A stretch of 64,000 nucleotides of DNA from Pseudomonas sp. GM78 (GCF_000282475.1 NZ_AKJF01000120.1:1-64000); one strand, 5' to 3'. Counted from the first letter of the stretch, positions 9,021-18,546 are shown. Program-made: numbers and translations. The notes: a model not told the origin generated them from the sequence alone.

Positions 9021-10043
9021 TCAAGCAGGTTCGACTTGCAGGGCAACCCTTTCGCGGCATGGGCATTCGTCCATGTAGCGGTGCGCCTCGACGAACTCGG
9101 TGAACGGGAAGACCCGGGTCTTGAGCGGCAGCAGCACGCGATCGGCGGTCAGCTGGTTGATGTCGCGCAAGGCACGTTGCAGCGCGACCTGGTCCTGGAT
9201 GATGCCCAGCTCCGGCTTGCCGGTGAAATTGCCGATACAGTGCACAAAAAACTGAATGTTCTTCTGAAACGCCGCACACGCCGGGAATGGCGTCTGGTTG
9301 CCGCCCTGCAGGCCGTACAGCACCAGACTGCCGCGCGGCGCCAGGACGTCGCCGAGCAACGACATCTGCGGACCGCCCAAACCATCGAACACCACGTCCA
9401 CACCACGGTTGTCGGTGATCTTGTTGACCCGCATCAGCAGGTCTTCTTCCTCGGTGACGATGACTTTCTCGGCACCCAGGGACAGCAGGTATTCACGCTC
9501 CTCCGCGGATTTGGTCGCGGCGATCACTCGTACGCCCAAGGCTTTACCCAGTTGTACGAACGAAGGGCCGGCGCAGTGGCTGGCGTCGGTAACCAGGGCA
9601 AATTGCCCGGGTTTGACCCGCGCCAGGTCGACGTAGCCAAAATAGGCGATCAAAAGCGGCGTGTAATGCACGCTGGCTTCGATCGGGCTGAGCACGTCCG
9701 GGTAACGAGACACCGACGAGCGCGGCAGGACGATCAGCTCGCCATAGACCGGGTAATCGTTCGGGCTCTGGGCCGGGAAACTGGCGACCTTGTCACCAAC
9801 CGCCAGGTCATCGACACCTTCACCGACAGCCGTGACGATACCGGCCATTTCCTGGCCGATACCGGCAGGCAGGCGAGCGTGGGACGACGCCAGGTTCTGG
9901 CGCCAGAGTGTGTCGTACCAGCTGATGCCAATGGCTTCGACGCGCACCTGCACTTCGCCCGGAGCAGGCAGAGCCGCCGCATGCTCTTCGCATTTGAGCA
10001 CCTCGGCTGGACCAAACTTGTGAAAACGGATCGTGCGGGACAT
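9021..10043 (-). CDS. mexS: MexS-like quinone oxidoreductase / zinc-independent MDR family
   Basis: The 340-residue protein is a medium-chain dehydrogenase/reductase of the NADPH:quinone oxidoreductase type. The N-terminal GroES-like part contains GQEMAGIVTAVGEGVDDLAVGDKV, and a Rossmann part follows with a dinucleotide region near VTDASHCAGPSFVQLGKALG. The structural zinc cysteines of true alcohol dehydrogenases are absent. The frame extends to a TTG at 10058, but ATG 10043, preceded by GGCGAGG, is the better start. It is divergent from a MexT-type LysR gene and followed by mexEF-oprN. This is the P. aeruginosa mexS-mexT-mexEF-oprN order, where MexS keeps MexT quiet by removing toxic electrophiles. 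Confidence 0.9.
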   Translation of the reverse strand: MSRTIRFHKFGPAEVLKCEEHAAALPAPGEVQVRVEAIGISWYDTLWRQNLASSHARLPAGIGQEMAGIVTAVGEGVDDLAVGDKVASFPAQSPNDYPVYGELIVLPRSSVSRYPDVLSPIEASVHYTPLLIAYFGYVDLARVKPGQFALVTDASHCAGPSFVQLGKALGVRVIAATKSAEEREYLLSLGAEKVIVTEEEDLLMRVNKITDNRGVDVVFDGLGGPQMSLLGDVLAPRGSLVLYGLQGGNQTPFPACAAFQKNIQFFVHCIGNFTGKPELGIIQDQVALQRALRDINQLTADRVLLPLKTRVFPFTEFVEAHRYMDECPCRERVALQVEPA

Positions 10044-10312
10044 CGCAAACCTCGCCAATTGAACCTCTAATGCCTTGAACTCTAGCTGGGGTTTTGACCC
10101 AACACTATCAGTGGCTATTAATAGTCGACATGCCTGTCATTGATTCCGCAGCTGCAGCAACATCGTCAAATGTCGTAAGAAACCGGAGCAGCCGGTGTGG
10201 GAAAATTGAATTACTCGGTGCAGAGTACCAGCCTTTCCCCGTAATATTCCTGCTGGCCATTGTTCTCATATGGCCGCTCACGTCAAGTTTGCTGACTCTG
10301 CCAGGACTCAAG

Positions 10313-11230
10313 ATGAATCGTAATGACCTGCGTCGTGTCGACCTGAACCTGTTGATCGTGTTCGAAACGCTGATGCACGAGCGCAGCGTGACCCGCGCCG
10401 CGGAGAAGCTGTTCCTCGGTCAACCGGCCATCAGTGCGGCGCTCTCGCGCTTGCGCGGGCTGTTCGACGACCCGCTGTTCGTGCGCACCGGCCGCAGCAT
10501 GGAACCGTCCGCGCGGGCGGTCGAGATCTTCGCCCTGCTCTCCCCGGCACTGGATTCGATTTCCACCGCCGTCAGCCGTGCCGCCGAGTTCGACCCGGCC
10601 ACCAGCACCGCGGTGTTTCGCATCGGGCTGTCGGACGACGTCGAATTCGCCCTGCTGCCCATGCTGCTCAAGCGCCTGCGCGCCGAATCGCCGGGGATCG
10701 TGCTGGTGGTGCGGCGGGTCAACTACATCCTGATGCCCGGTTTGCTGGCCTCCGGCGAAATATCCATCGGCGTCAGCTACACCACCGACCTGCCCGCCAA
10801 TGCCAAGCGCAAAGTGCTGCGCCGCAGCTCGCCAAAACTGTTGCGCGCCGACACTGTGCCCGGGCCATTGAGCCTGGATGATTTCTGCGCTCGCCCCCAT
10901 GCGCTGGTGTCGTTCGCCGGTGACCTGAGCGGCTTCATCGATGAAGAACTGGAAAAGCTCGGGCGCAAACGTCATGTGGTGCTGGCAGTGCCGCAGTTCA
11001 ACGGGTTGAGTTCGCTGTTAAGCGGCACTGATATTGTCGCGACTGTGCCTGACTATACGGCCGATGCGCTGACGGCAGCCGGCGGTGTGCGGGCCGAAGA
11101 TCCACCGCTGCCGGTGCGCAGCTTTGAATTGCACATGGCATGGCGTGGGTCCCAGGATAATGATCCGGGGGAGCGTTGGTTGAGGTCGCGGATTCAGATG
11201 TTCTTCGGGGATCCGGATAGTCTGGCTTGA
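10313..11230 (+). CDS. mexT: MexT, LysR-family activator of mexEF-oprN
   Basis: The 305-residue LysR regulator has an N-terminal helix-turn-helix (about residues 21-45, SVTRAAEKLFLGQPAISAALSRLR) and a periplasmic-binding-like effector domain. The sequence closely follows P. aeruginosa MexT as I know it, from the NRNDLRRVDLNLL start to the DPDSL end. The frame is open 73 codons upstream, but the conserved LysR start is ATG 10313; the upstream part resembles intergenic DNA. The ORF is intact, with no sign of the small insertions or frameshifts that silence mexT in some strains. It is expected to activate mexEF-oprN and mexS under disulfide or electrophile stress. Confidence 0.94.
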   Translation: MNRNDLRRVDLNLLIVFETLMHERSVTRAAEKLFLGQPAISAALSRLRGLFDDPLFVRTGRSMEPSARAVEIFALLSPALDSISTAVSRAAEFDPATSTAVFRIGLSDDVEFALLPMLLKRLRAESPGIVLVVRRVNYILMPGLLASGEISIGVSYTTDLPANAKRKVLRRSSPKLLRADTVPGPLSLDDFCARPHALVSFAGDLSGFIDEELEKLGRKRHVVLAVPQFNGLSSLLSGTDIVATVPDYTADALTAAGGVRAEDPPLPVRSFELHMAWRGSQDNDPGERWLRSRIQMFFGDPDSLA

Positions 11231-11256
11231 TCCTGATCATGTGTTGAGGCTGATGG

Positions 11257-11285
11257 CCTCTTCGCGGGCAAGCCTCGCTCCTACA
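11257..11285. repeat. Single REP-like half unit after mexT
   Basis: CTTCGCGGGCAAGCCTCGCTCCTACA matches one half of the REP elements seen elsewhere in the window. Its inverted partner is only partly recognisable in the following bases, so the element looks decayed. Confidence 0.5.
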
Positions 11286-11347
11286 AAGCGAAGGGAGCGA
11301 TTCGGTCTCAAGCTTGACCTTTACCCTCATGGAAACACAGAATTTCC

Positions 11348-11371
11348 ATCAACCCCATTGATCGAGACCTT
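11348..11371 (+). promoter_or_regulatory. Probable MexT box 1 (nod-box type) upstream of mexE
   Basis: ATCAACCCCATTGAT is a 5-bp-arm palindrome with the LysR/nod-box form ATC-N9-GAT. Four bases later comes ACCTT. This follows the pattern described for MexT sites, ATCA-N5-GTCGAT-N4-ACYAT, with a few mismatches. Confidence 0.65.
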
Positions 11372-11410
11372 GGCAAAGGCGCAGGCTAGAGAGCTACCCC
11401 GCCTCTCCTA

Positions 11411-11434
11411 TCATTCCGAATGATAGTTACCTTC
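11411..11434 (+). promoter_or_regulatory. Probable MexT box 2 (nod-box type) upstream of mexE
   Basis: ATCATTCCGAATGAT is a perfect palindrome with 6-bp arms and ATC-N9-GAT geometry. It is followed after four bases by ACCTT, the same layout as box 1. The two boxes start 63 bp apart, about six helical turns, and box 2 ends 73 bp before the mexE start. Confidence 0.7.
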
Positions 11435-11507
11435 GCCCCATTCGATTCGTGCGATACAACCCTGCCGAGCATCATTCGCCAATCTTAATACATTGGCGGA
11501 TGCATCC

Positions 11508-12761
11508 ATGGAACAGTCACTCAAACATTTGCGCTTGCCGTTGGCCGTATTGGCCGTAGTGGTGATGAGCGCTTGCGGCAAGACGCCAGAGACTGCCGCT
11601 ACCCTGCCCGCAGCCAAGGTCAGCGTGGCCAAGGTGCTGGAGCAACCGGTCAACGAGTGGGACGAATTCACCGGGCGCCTTGAAGCGCCGGAAACCGTAG
11701 AGATTCGTCCACGGGTCTCGGGCCAGATCGATGAAGTGACCTTCACCGAAGGCGCCCTGGTCAAGAAAGGCGACCTGCTGTTCCAGATCGATCCGCGTCC
11801 GTTCCAGGCTGAAGTCCGTCGCCTCGAAGCCTTGGTTGCCCAGGCCCGCGCCAACGCCACCCGCAGCGAAAACGAAGCCCAGCGCGGTGAGCGCCTGCGC
11901 ACCAGCAATGCGATTTCCGCCGAGCTCGCCGATTCGCGTACCAGTGCCGCCCAAGAGGCTCGCGCCGCCGTCGGCGCCCTGCAAGCACAGCTGGACCTGG
12001 CGAAATTGAACCTGAGTTTCACCCGCGTCACCGCCCCCATCAGCGGTCGCGTCAGCCGTGCGCAAATCACCGCCGGCAACCTGGTGACGGCCGATACCAC
12101 CCCGCTGACCAGCCTGGTGTCCACCGACAAGGTCTACGCCTACTTCGATGCCGACGAGCGCGTGTTCCTCAAGTACACCCAGCTCGCCCGCCAGGGTAAA
12201 CGCGGCGCCACCACCCCGGTGTACATGGGTCTGTCCAACGAAGACGGCAACCCGCACCAGGGCGTGATGAACTTCGTCGACAACCAGGTCAACCCGAAAA
12301 CCGGCACCATCCGCGGTCGCGCCGTGTTCGACAACAGCGACGGCAGCTACACCCCGGGCCTCTACGCTCGCCTGAAACTGGTGGGCAGCGGCACCTACAA
12401 CGCCATGCTGATCAACGATGAGGCGGTAGGTACGGACCTGGGCAAGAAGTTCGTGCTGGTGATGGATGCCGACAACAACACGGCTTATCGCGCCGTGGAG
12501 CTGGGTCCGAAAATCGAAGGCTTGCGCATCGTGCGTAACGGCCTGAACTCGGGCGACACCATCATCGTCAAGGGCCTGCAGCGGGTACGCCCGGGTTCCC
12601 CGGTCACCCCTGAAGTGATTCCGATGGCCACCGAGCAGACCCTTGCGGCCCTGGCCCAACAACGACAAGCGCTGGAAGCCAGCAACCTGCCCCAAGTCGC
12701 GCCTGCCAAGGTCGCGCCGGGCACCGTTGTGAAACTGGCTGCTGCGAACCCACGCGGTTAA
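11508..12761 (+). CDS. mexE: MexE, periplasmic adaptor of the MexEF-OprN RND pump
   Basis: The 417-residue membrane-fusion protein begins with a lipoprotein signal (hydrophobic core then VVMSACGK, lipobox Cys near residue 22). The barrel-sandwich and alpha-hairpin region lies at about residues 60-200 (RPRVSGQIDEVTF, then GRVSRAQITAGNLV). It bridges the inner-membrane pump MexF and the outer-membrane channel OprN. Wording such as NEWDEFTGRLEAPE and YAYFDADERVFLKY follows MexE specifically. ATG 11508 is preferred over an upstream TTG because it gives a clean signal peptide. It is first in a three-gene operon behind two MexT-type boxes. Confidence 0.95.
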   Translation: MEQSLKHLRLPLAVLAVVVMSACGKTPETAATLPAAKVSVAKVLEQPVNEWDEFTGRLEAPETVEIRPRVSGQIDEVTFTEGALVKKGDLLFQIDPRPFQAEVRRLEALVAQARANATRSENEAQRGERLRTSNAISAELADSRTSAAQEARAAVGALQAQLDLAKLNLSFTRVTAPISGRVSRAQITAGNLVTADTTPLTSLVSTDKVYAYFDADERVFLKYTQLARQGKRGATTPVYMGLSNEDGNPHQGVMNFVDNQVNPKTGTIRGRAVFDNSDGSYTPGLYARLKLVGSGTYNAMLINDEAVGTDLGKKFVLVMDADNNTAYRAVELGPKIEGLRIVRNGLNSGDTIIVKGLQRVRPGSPVTPEVIPMATEQTLAALAQQRQALEASNLPQVAPAKVAPGTVVKLAAANPRG

Positions 12762-12776
12762 GGGATAACGACTCCG

Positions 12777-15700
12777 ATGAATTTTTCCCAATTCTTCATT
12801 TCACGGCCGATCTTCGCCGCGGTGCTGTCGCTGCTGATCCTGATCGCCGGCGCCATCTCGCTGTTCCAGTTGCCGATCAGCGAATACCCGGAAGTGGTGC
12901 CGCCGACCGTGGTGGTGCGCGCCAACTTCCCGGGTGCCAACCCCAAAGTCATCGGTGAAACCGTGGCCGCTCCGCTCGAGCAAGCGATCACCGGCGTCGA
13001 GAACATGCTGTACATGTCCTCGCAGTCGACCGCCGACGGCAAGATCACCCTGACCATCACCTTCGCCCTGGGCACCGACCTGGACAACGCCCAGGTGCAG
13101 GTGCAGAACCGCGTGACCCGCACCGAACCGAAGCTTCCCGAGGAAGTGACGCGCATCGGTATCACCGTGGACAAGGCCTCGCCCGACCTGACGATGGTCG
13201 TGCACTTGACCTCGCCGGACAAACGCTACGACATGCTGTACCTGTCCAACTACGCGATCCTCAATATCAAGGATGAGTTGGCGCGCCTGGGCGGTGTCGG
13301 TGATGTGCAGCTGTTCGGCATGGGCGACTATTCGCTGCGCGTGTGGCTCGATCCGAACAAGACCGCTTCGCGCAACCTGACTGCTACCGATGTGGTCAAC
13401 GCCATCCGTGAACAGAACCGCCAGGTGGCTGCCGGTGCATTGGGCGCGCCGCCTGCGCCGAATGCGCAAAGCTTCCAGTTGTCAGTGAACACCCAGGGCC
13501 GTCTGGTCAGTGAGGAAGAGTTCGAGAACATCATCATTCGCTCTGGCGACGACGGTGAAATCACTCGCCTGAAAGACATCGCTCGGGTTGAACTGGGCTC
13601 CAGCCAGTACGCCTTGCGTTCCTTGCTCAACAACCAGCCGGCGGTGGCGATCCCGATCTTCCAGCGCCCGGGTTCCAACGCGATCGAGATCTCCAACGAA
13701 GTTCGGGCGAAAATGGCCGAACTGAAGAAGAGCTTCCCCGAGGGCATGGACTTCAGCATCGTCTACGACCCGACGATCTTCGTGCGCGGCTCCATCGAGG
13801 CGGTGGTCCACACCCTGTTCGAAGCGCTAATCCTCGTGGTGCTGGTAGTGATCCTGTTCCTGCAGACCTGGCGCGCCTCGATCATTCCATTGGTGGCGGT
13901 GCCGGTATCGCTGATCGGCACCTTTGCCGTGATGCATCTGTTCGGCTTCTCGCTGAACGCCCTGTCGCTGTTTGGCCTGGTATTGGCGATCGGTATCGTG
14001 GTGGACGATGCGATCGTGGTGGTGGAGAACGTCGAACGTAATATCGAGCTCGGGCTGACACCGGTCGAAGCCACCAAGCGCGCCATGCGTGAAGTGACCG
14101 GGCCCATCATTGCCACGGCACTGGTGCTGTGCGCGGTGTTTGTTCCGGCCGCGTTCATCTCCGGGTTGACCGGGCAGTTCTACAAGCAGTTCGCCCTGAC
14201 CATTGCGATTTCGACGGTGATCTCGGCCTTCAACTCCCTGACCCTGTCGCCGGCCCTGGCCGCTGTGTTGCTCAAAGGCCATGACGCACCGAAAGACCGT
14301 TTCTCCAAGGTCCTCGACAAGATGTTCGGTGGCTGGTTGTTCCGTCCGTTCAACCGCTTCTTCGAAAAGGCCAGCCATGGTTACGTCGGTACCGTTGCCC
14401 GCGTGATCCGCTCAAGCGGCATCGCCCTGCTGCTGTACGCAGGCCTGATGGTGCTGACGTTCTTCGGTTTCTCCAGCACCCCGACCGGTTTCGTACCCGG
14501 CCAGGACAAGCAATACCTGGTGGCGTTCGCGCAATTGCCGGATGCGGCGAGCCTGGACCGCACTGAAGACGTGATCAAGCGCATGTCCGACCTGGCCCTG
14601 AAACAGCCTGGCGTGGAAAGTGCGGTGGCCTTCCCTGGCCTGTCGATCAACGGTTTCACCAACAGCCCGAACGCCGGCATCGTCTTCGTGACCCTCAAGC
14701 CGTTCGACGAACGTAAAGACCCGAGCATGTCCGCCGGTGCGATTGCCGGTGCCTTGAACGGCCAGTTCGCCGGGATCCAGGAAGCCTACATGGCGATCTT
14801 CCCGCCGCCACCGGTACAAGGCCTGGGCACCATCGGCGGTTTCCGCCTGCAGATCGAGGACCGGGGCAACCTGGGCTACGAAGAGCTGTACAAGGAAACC
14901 ATGAACGTCATCGCCAAGAGCCACAACGTGCCGGAACTGGCCGGGTTGTTCACCAGCTACACGGTCAACGTGCCCCAGGTCGATGCCGCCATCGACCGGG
15001 AAAAAGCCAAGACCCACGGCGTGGCCGTCAGCGACATCTTCGACACCCTGCAGATTTACCTGGGTTCGCTGTATGCCAACGACTTCAACCGCTTCGGTCG
15101 CACCTATCAGGTCAACGTCCAGGCCGAGCAGCAGTTCCGCCTCGAATCCGACCAGATCGGCCAGCTCAAGGTGCGCAACAACAAGGGCGAGATGATCCCG
15201 CTGGCGACCTTCATCAAGGTCAGCGACACCTCGGGGCCGGACCGCGTGATGCACTACAACGGCTTCATCACCGCTGAAATCAACGGCGCCGCCGCCCCAG
15301 GCTACAGCTCCGGCCAAGCGGAAAAAGCCATCGAGAAACTGCTCAAGGAAGAACTGCCCAACGGCATGACCTACGAATGGACCGACCTGACCTACCAGCA
15401 GATCCTGTCCGGCAACACCGCGCTGTTCGTGTTCCCGCTCTGCGTGCTGCTGGCGTTCCTGGTACTGGCGGCGCAGTACGAAAGCTGGAGCCTGCCACTG
15501 GCGGTGATCCTGATCGTACCGATGACCCTGCTGTCGGCCATTACCGGTGTGATTGCTTCGGGCGGCGACAACAACATCTTCACCCAGATCGGCTTGATCG
15601 TACTGGTGGGGCTGGCCTGCAAGAACGCGATCCTGATCGTCGAGTTCGCCAAGGATAAGCAGGAAGAAGGCCTGAGCCCGCTGGCCGCGGTACTTGAAGC

Positions 15701-15953
15701 CTGCCGCCTGCGTCTGCGGCCGATCCTGATGACCTCGTTCGCGTTCATCATGGGTGTGGTGCCCCTGGTGTTCTCCAGCGGCGCCGGTGCCGAAATGCGT
15801 CACGCCATGGGTGTGGCGGTGTTCTCCGGGATGCTCGGGGTGACCTTCTTCGGTCTGCTGCTGACGCCGGTGTTCTACGTATTGATTCGCAACTTTGTCG
15901 AGCGTGGTCAAGCGCGCAAAGCCGCCCGTGCCCTGAAGCTGGAGTCGCATTGA
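12777..15953 (+). CDS. mexF: MexF, RND inner-membrane multidrug transporter
   Basis: The 1058-residue HAE1-type RND proton antiporter exports chloramphenicol, quinolones and quinolone-signal precursors in the P. aeruginosa counterpart. It shows the standard 12-TM layout with two large periplasmic loops. The first TM segment is at about residues 10-30. The proton-relay motif is in GIVVDDAIVVVENVER (the paired Asp of TM4). The second repeat carries GLACKNAILIVEFAKD (TM10 Lys). The length fits the MexF family. It starts 15 bp after mexE and its stop overlaps the oprN start by one base. Confidence 0.97.
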   Translation: MNFSQFFISRPIFAAVLSLLILIAGAISLFQLPISEYPEVVPPTVVVRANFPGANPKVIGETVAAPLEQAITGVENMLYMSSQSTADGKITLTITFALGTDLDNAQVQVQNRVTRTEPKLPEEVTRIGITVDKASPDLTMVVHLTSPDKRYDMLYLSNYAILNIKDELARLGGVGDVQLFGMGDYSLRVWLDPNKTASRNLTATDVVNAIREQNRQVAAGALGAPPAPNAQSFQLSVNTQGRLVSEEEFENIIIRSGDDGEITRLKDIARVELGSSQYALRSLLNNQPAVAIPIFQRPGSNAIEISNEVRAKMAELKKSFPEGMDFSIVYDPTIFVRGSIEAVVHTLFEALILVVLVVILFLQTWRASIIPLVAVPVSLIGTFAVMHLFGFSLNALSLFGLVLAIGIVVDDAIVVVENVERNIELGLTPVEATKRAMREVTGPIIATALVLCAVFVPAAFISGLTGQFYKQFALTIAISTVISAFNSLTLSPALAAVLLKGHDAPKDRFSKVLDKMFGGWLFRPFNRFFEKASHGYVGTVARVIRSSGIALLLYAGLMVLTFFGFSSTPTGFVPGQDKQYLVAFAQLPDAASLDRTEDVIKRMSDLALKQPGVESAVAFPGLSINGFTNSPNAGIVFVTLKPFDERKDPSMSAGAIAGALNGQFAGIQEAYMAIFPPPPVQGLGTIGGFRLQIEDRGNLGYEELYKETMNVIAKSHNVPELAGLFTSYTVNVPQVDAAIDREKAKTHGVAVSDIFDTLQIYLGSLYANDFNRFGRTYQVNVQAEQQFRLESDQIGQLKVRNNKGEMIPLATFIKVSDTSGPDRVMHYNGFITAEINGAAAPGYSSGQAEKAIEKLLKEELPNGMTYEWTDLTYQQILSGNTALFVFPLCVLLAFLVLAAQYESWSLPLAVILIVPMTLLSAITGVIASGGDNNIFTQIGLIVLVGLACKNAILIVEFAKDKQEEGLSPLAAVLEACRLRLRPILMTSFAFIMGVVPLVFSSGAGAEMRHAMGVAVFSGMLGVTFFGLLLTPVFYVLIRNFVERGQARKAARALKLESH

Positions 15954-17374
15954 TGAGTTTGAAAGCTTTCCTGCCGAGCCTGCTGGTACTGGCGCTGAGC
16001 GCCTGTGCCGTCGGCCCGGACTATAAAACCCAAGCCCTTGAACCGGCCAACATCACCACGGCCACGCAGGGCGCAGCCGGCCAGAAAAACTTCGACCGCT
16101 CGCGTTTCGAAGGCATCTGGTGGCAGCAGTTCGAAGACCCGACCCTCAACCAGTTGGTGACCGAATCCCTCAAGGGCAACCGTGATCTGCGCGTCGCCTT
16201 CGCGCGCTGGAAAGCGGCCCGGGCGATCCGCGATGACGTCAGCAACGACGCCATGCCGACCATCACCAGCCGGGTCAGCAGTGACCTGGGCAAAGGGCAG
16301 ATTCCCGGCGAGACCACCGACCGGGTCAACAGTGAGCGCTACGACCTGGGGCTGGACATGGCATGGGAGATCGACCTGTTTGGCCGTATCCAGCGCAACC
16401 TGGAATCGGCGAATGCCGAGCAACAGGCGCTTGAAGCTGATCTGTATCAGCTGCAGGTGACCATGATTGCCGAACTGGTGGACGCCTATGGTCAGCTGCG
16501 CGGTGCGCAACTGCGGGAAAAGATCGCCTTGGCCAACCTGAACAACCAGCAGGAGTCGCGCAAGATCACCATCAGCCTGCGTGATGCCGGCGTCGGCGAC
16601 CAACTCGATGTGGAACGTGCCGATGCGCGCCTGGCTTCGGTCGAAGCCAGCGTGCCGCAATTGCAGGCCGAACAGGTGCGGCAGAAAAACCGCATCGCCA
16701 CCCTGCTGGGCCAGCGCCCGGACAAGTTGGCCGTGGACCTGAGCCCCAAAGACTTGCCGGCAATTGCCAAGGCCCTGCCGATCGGCGATCCCGCCGAGTT
16801 GCTGCAACGCCGTCCGGACATCCTCAGCGCCGAGCGCAAACTGGCGTCGGCCACGGCGCGTATCGGCGTGGCCAAGGCTGACCTGTTTCCGCGGGTGAGC
16901 CTCAGCGGCTTCCTCGGCTGGACCGCCGGGCGTGGCTCGCAGATCGGTTCCTCGGCGGCCAACGCCTGGGCACTGGGCCCGAGCATCACCTGGGCGGCGT
17001 TTGACCTGGGCAGTGTAAAAGCCCGCATACGCGGTGCCGACGCCGATGCCGAGGGCGCCCTGGCGACCTACGAGCAGCAGGTGTTGCTGGCCCTGGAAGA
17101 ATCGGAAAACGCCTTCAGCGACTACGGCAAACGCCAGCAACGGCTGATTTCGCTGATTCGCCAGAGTGAATCGAGCCGCTCCGCGGCCGACCTCGCCGAG
17201 ATCCGCTACCGCGAAGGCACCGCCGACTTCCTCGTGCTGCTCGATGCCCAACGTGAGCGCCTGGCGGCGGAAGACACCCAGGCCCAGGCCGAAGTCGACC
17301 TGTACCGCGGCATCGTCGCGATCTACAAGGCCCTTGGTGGCGGCTGGCAACCGGAGACGGTGGCCAGCAACTAA
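15953..17374 (+). CDS. oprN: OprN, outer-membrane channel of MexEF-OprN
   Basis: The 473-residue TolC/NodT-family outer-membrane lipoprotein has a signal ending LALSACAVGPDY, with the lipobox Cys near residue 18. Two repeated outer-membrane efflux domains follow, with typical helical wording (LNLNNQQESRKITISLRDAG, QAEVDLYRGIVAIYKALGGGW). The start is ATG 15953 within TGATG, one base inside the mexF stop, indicating translational coupling. A TTG three bases earlier is unlikely. A strong terminator follows. Confidence 0.95.
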   Translation: MSLKAFLPSLLVLALSACAVGPDYKTQALEPANITTATQGAAGQKNFDRSRFEGIWWQQFEDPTLNQLVTESLKGNRDLRVAFARWKAARAIRDDVSNDAMPTITSRVSSDLGKGQIPGETTDRVNSERYDLGLDMAWEIDLFGRIQRNLESANAEQQALEADLYQLQVTMIAELVDAYGQLRGAQLREKIALANLNNQQESRKITISLRDAGVGDQLDVERADARLASVEASVPQLQAEQVRQKNRIATLLGQRPDKLAVDLSPKDLPAIAKALPIGDPAELLQRRPDILSAERKLASATARIGVAKADLFPRVSLSGFLGWTAGRGSQIGSSAANAWALGPSITWAAFDLGSVKARIRGADADAEGALATYEQQVLLALEESENAFSDYGKRQQRLISLIRQSESSRSAADLAEIRYREGTADFLVLLDAQRERLAAEDTQAQAEVDLYRGIVAIYKALGGGWQPETVASN

Positions 17375-17421
17375 CAGCCTTTAAAGAGCTCCTTTGGTTG
17401 GCCGCAACCAACCAATTTTTT

Positions 17422-17456
17422 GCCCCGCGCCTCATTCGGTCGCGGGGCTTTTTTTT
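17422..17456 (+). terminator. Rho-independent terminator after oprN
   Basis: The 8-bp perfect stem GCCCCGCG/CGCGGGGC (17422-17429 and 17441-17448) has an 11-base loop and is followed by eight T. It ends the mexEF-oprN operon. Confidence 0.93.
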
Positions 17457-17483
17457 GCGATTTTAGAAAACACTACGGCCCCT

Positions 17484-17571
17484 GTGGGAGCGGGCTTGCC
17501 CGCGATGGCGGCAGCACATTCAACATTAATGTCGGCTGATCCACCGCTATCGCGGGCAAGCCCGCTCCCAC
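17484..17571. repeat. REP-type inverted pair between two convergent export operons
   Basis: Perfect 23-bp inverted arms lie at 17484-17506 and 17549-17571 (GTGGGAGCGGGCTTGCCCGC and its complement), separated by 42 bases. They fill the gap between oprN and the HlyD-type gene. Confidence 0.88.
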
Positions 17572-17576
17572 CGGGT

Positions 17577-18542
17577 TCAGTATTGTAATTCAGATTTGTG
17601 GGTTTCCCGGACGGTCACGGTGGCCGTTGTGCCCGCTCGCAGCTTGTCTTTACCGGCATAGTCCGCGTCGATCCGTATCCGCACCGGCACCCGCTGCGCC
17701 AGTTTGACCCAGGTGTAGCTGGGGTTGATGTTGGCCAGCAAACGCCCGCCGGGCAGGTTTTCCCGGTCGGCGATGGCGAAGGCGATGCTTTGCACGGTGC
17801 CGCCAAATCGTTCTCCACTCATCAACTCGATGTCGACCCGATCGCCCTCCCCGATCCGCGGCAGCTTGGTTTCTTCGAAATAGCCGCTGACATAAAACGA
17901 ATCGCTGTCCACCAGCGCCACCAGCGGACCGCCTGCGGTCGCGTAGTCGCCCTGGCGGGTCAACAGGTTGGTGACATAGCCGCTGACCGGCGATACGACG
18001 CGGGTGCGTTCCAGATCGTGTTCGGCTTCGGCCAAGGCGGCAATGGCCAGTTGCACGTTGGCCTGGGCAAATCCCAGGTTGGCCTGGTTTCGCAGCAAGT
18101 CGGCCTGGGCCACCGAGACATCGGTGCTGGATTTTTCCCACTCTTCACCGGAAATGGCAGAGCGCTCCTTGAGGGTGCGCCGGCGCCGCTCCTCGCTCTG
18201 CCGCTGGCGCAGCAACGCCTGGCTGGCAACGATGGTTGCTTCGGACTGCCCAAGTGAAGCCTTCGCCACTTCCACCGAACGCTTGGCGTGTTCCACCGCC
18301 AGGGCGTAGCGTGAAGGATCGATTTCCAGCAGCAACTGGCCCTTCTCCACATGCTGGTTGTCGTGAACACCGAGGCTGACAATGCGTCCCGCGACATCGG
18401 CGGACAAGGTCACGACATCGGCACGCACCCGTGCATCCCGGGTCCAGGGCGCGCGGGTGTAGTGCTCCCAGGCAAACCAGCCGAGCACGAACGCCAGCAC
18501 CACCACCGCCACCGTAGTGAGATGGGCAAGGATCTTCTTCAC
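17577..18542 (-). CDS. HlyD/AaeA-family membrane-fusion protein
   Basis: The 321-residue adaptor has one N-terminal membrane helix (about residues 7-26) followed by YTRAPWTRDARVRADVV, a signature of the EmrA/AaeA branch. The biotinyl-lipoyl-like halves flank a long helical hairpin (about 70-180). It is expected to join the FUSC transporter to the outer membrane in export of aromatic acids or fusaric-acid-like compounds. The start is GTG 18542, with GGGAG upstream, only 4 bases after the DUF1656 stop. It is the last gene of a three-gene operon. Confidence 0.9.
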   Translation of the reverse strand: MKKILAHLTTVAVVVLAFVLGWFAWEHYTRAPWTRDARVRADVVTLSADVAGRIVSLGVHDNQHVEKGQLLLEIDPSRYALAVEHAKRSVEVAKASLGQSEATIVASQALLRQRQSEERRRRTLKERSAISGEEWEKSSTDVSVAQADLLRNQANLGFAQANVQLAIAALAEAEHDLERTRVVSPVSGYVTNLLTRQGDYATAGGPLVALVDSDSFYVSGYFEETKLPRIGEGDRVDIELMSGERFGGTVQSIAFAIADRENLPGGRLLANINPSYTWVKLAQRVPVRIRIDADYAGKDKLRAGTTATVTVRETHKSELQY

Positions 18543-18546
18543 GGCA

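Noticed and set aside
8877-10070. 397-codon plus-strand frame across mexS
   Set aside because: It runs through the terminator hairpins and antisense to a clear oxidoreductase gene.
10094-10312. 73-codon N-terminal extension of mexT
   Set aside because: The known LysR/MexT start begins at 10313, and the upstream stretch lacks family similarity and a ribosome site.
14412-15950. 512-codon minus-strand frame inside mexF
   Set aside because: Antisense shadow of mexF; low-complexity Gln/His/Arg-rich translation and no ribosome site.
15908-17350. 480-codon minus-strand frame opposite oprN
   Set aside because: Shadow of an intact outer-membrane channel gene; no independent signature.
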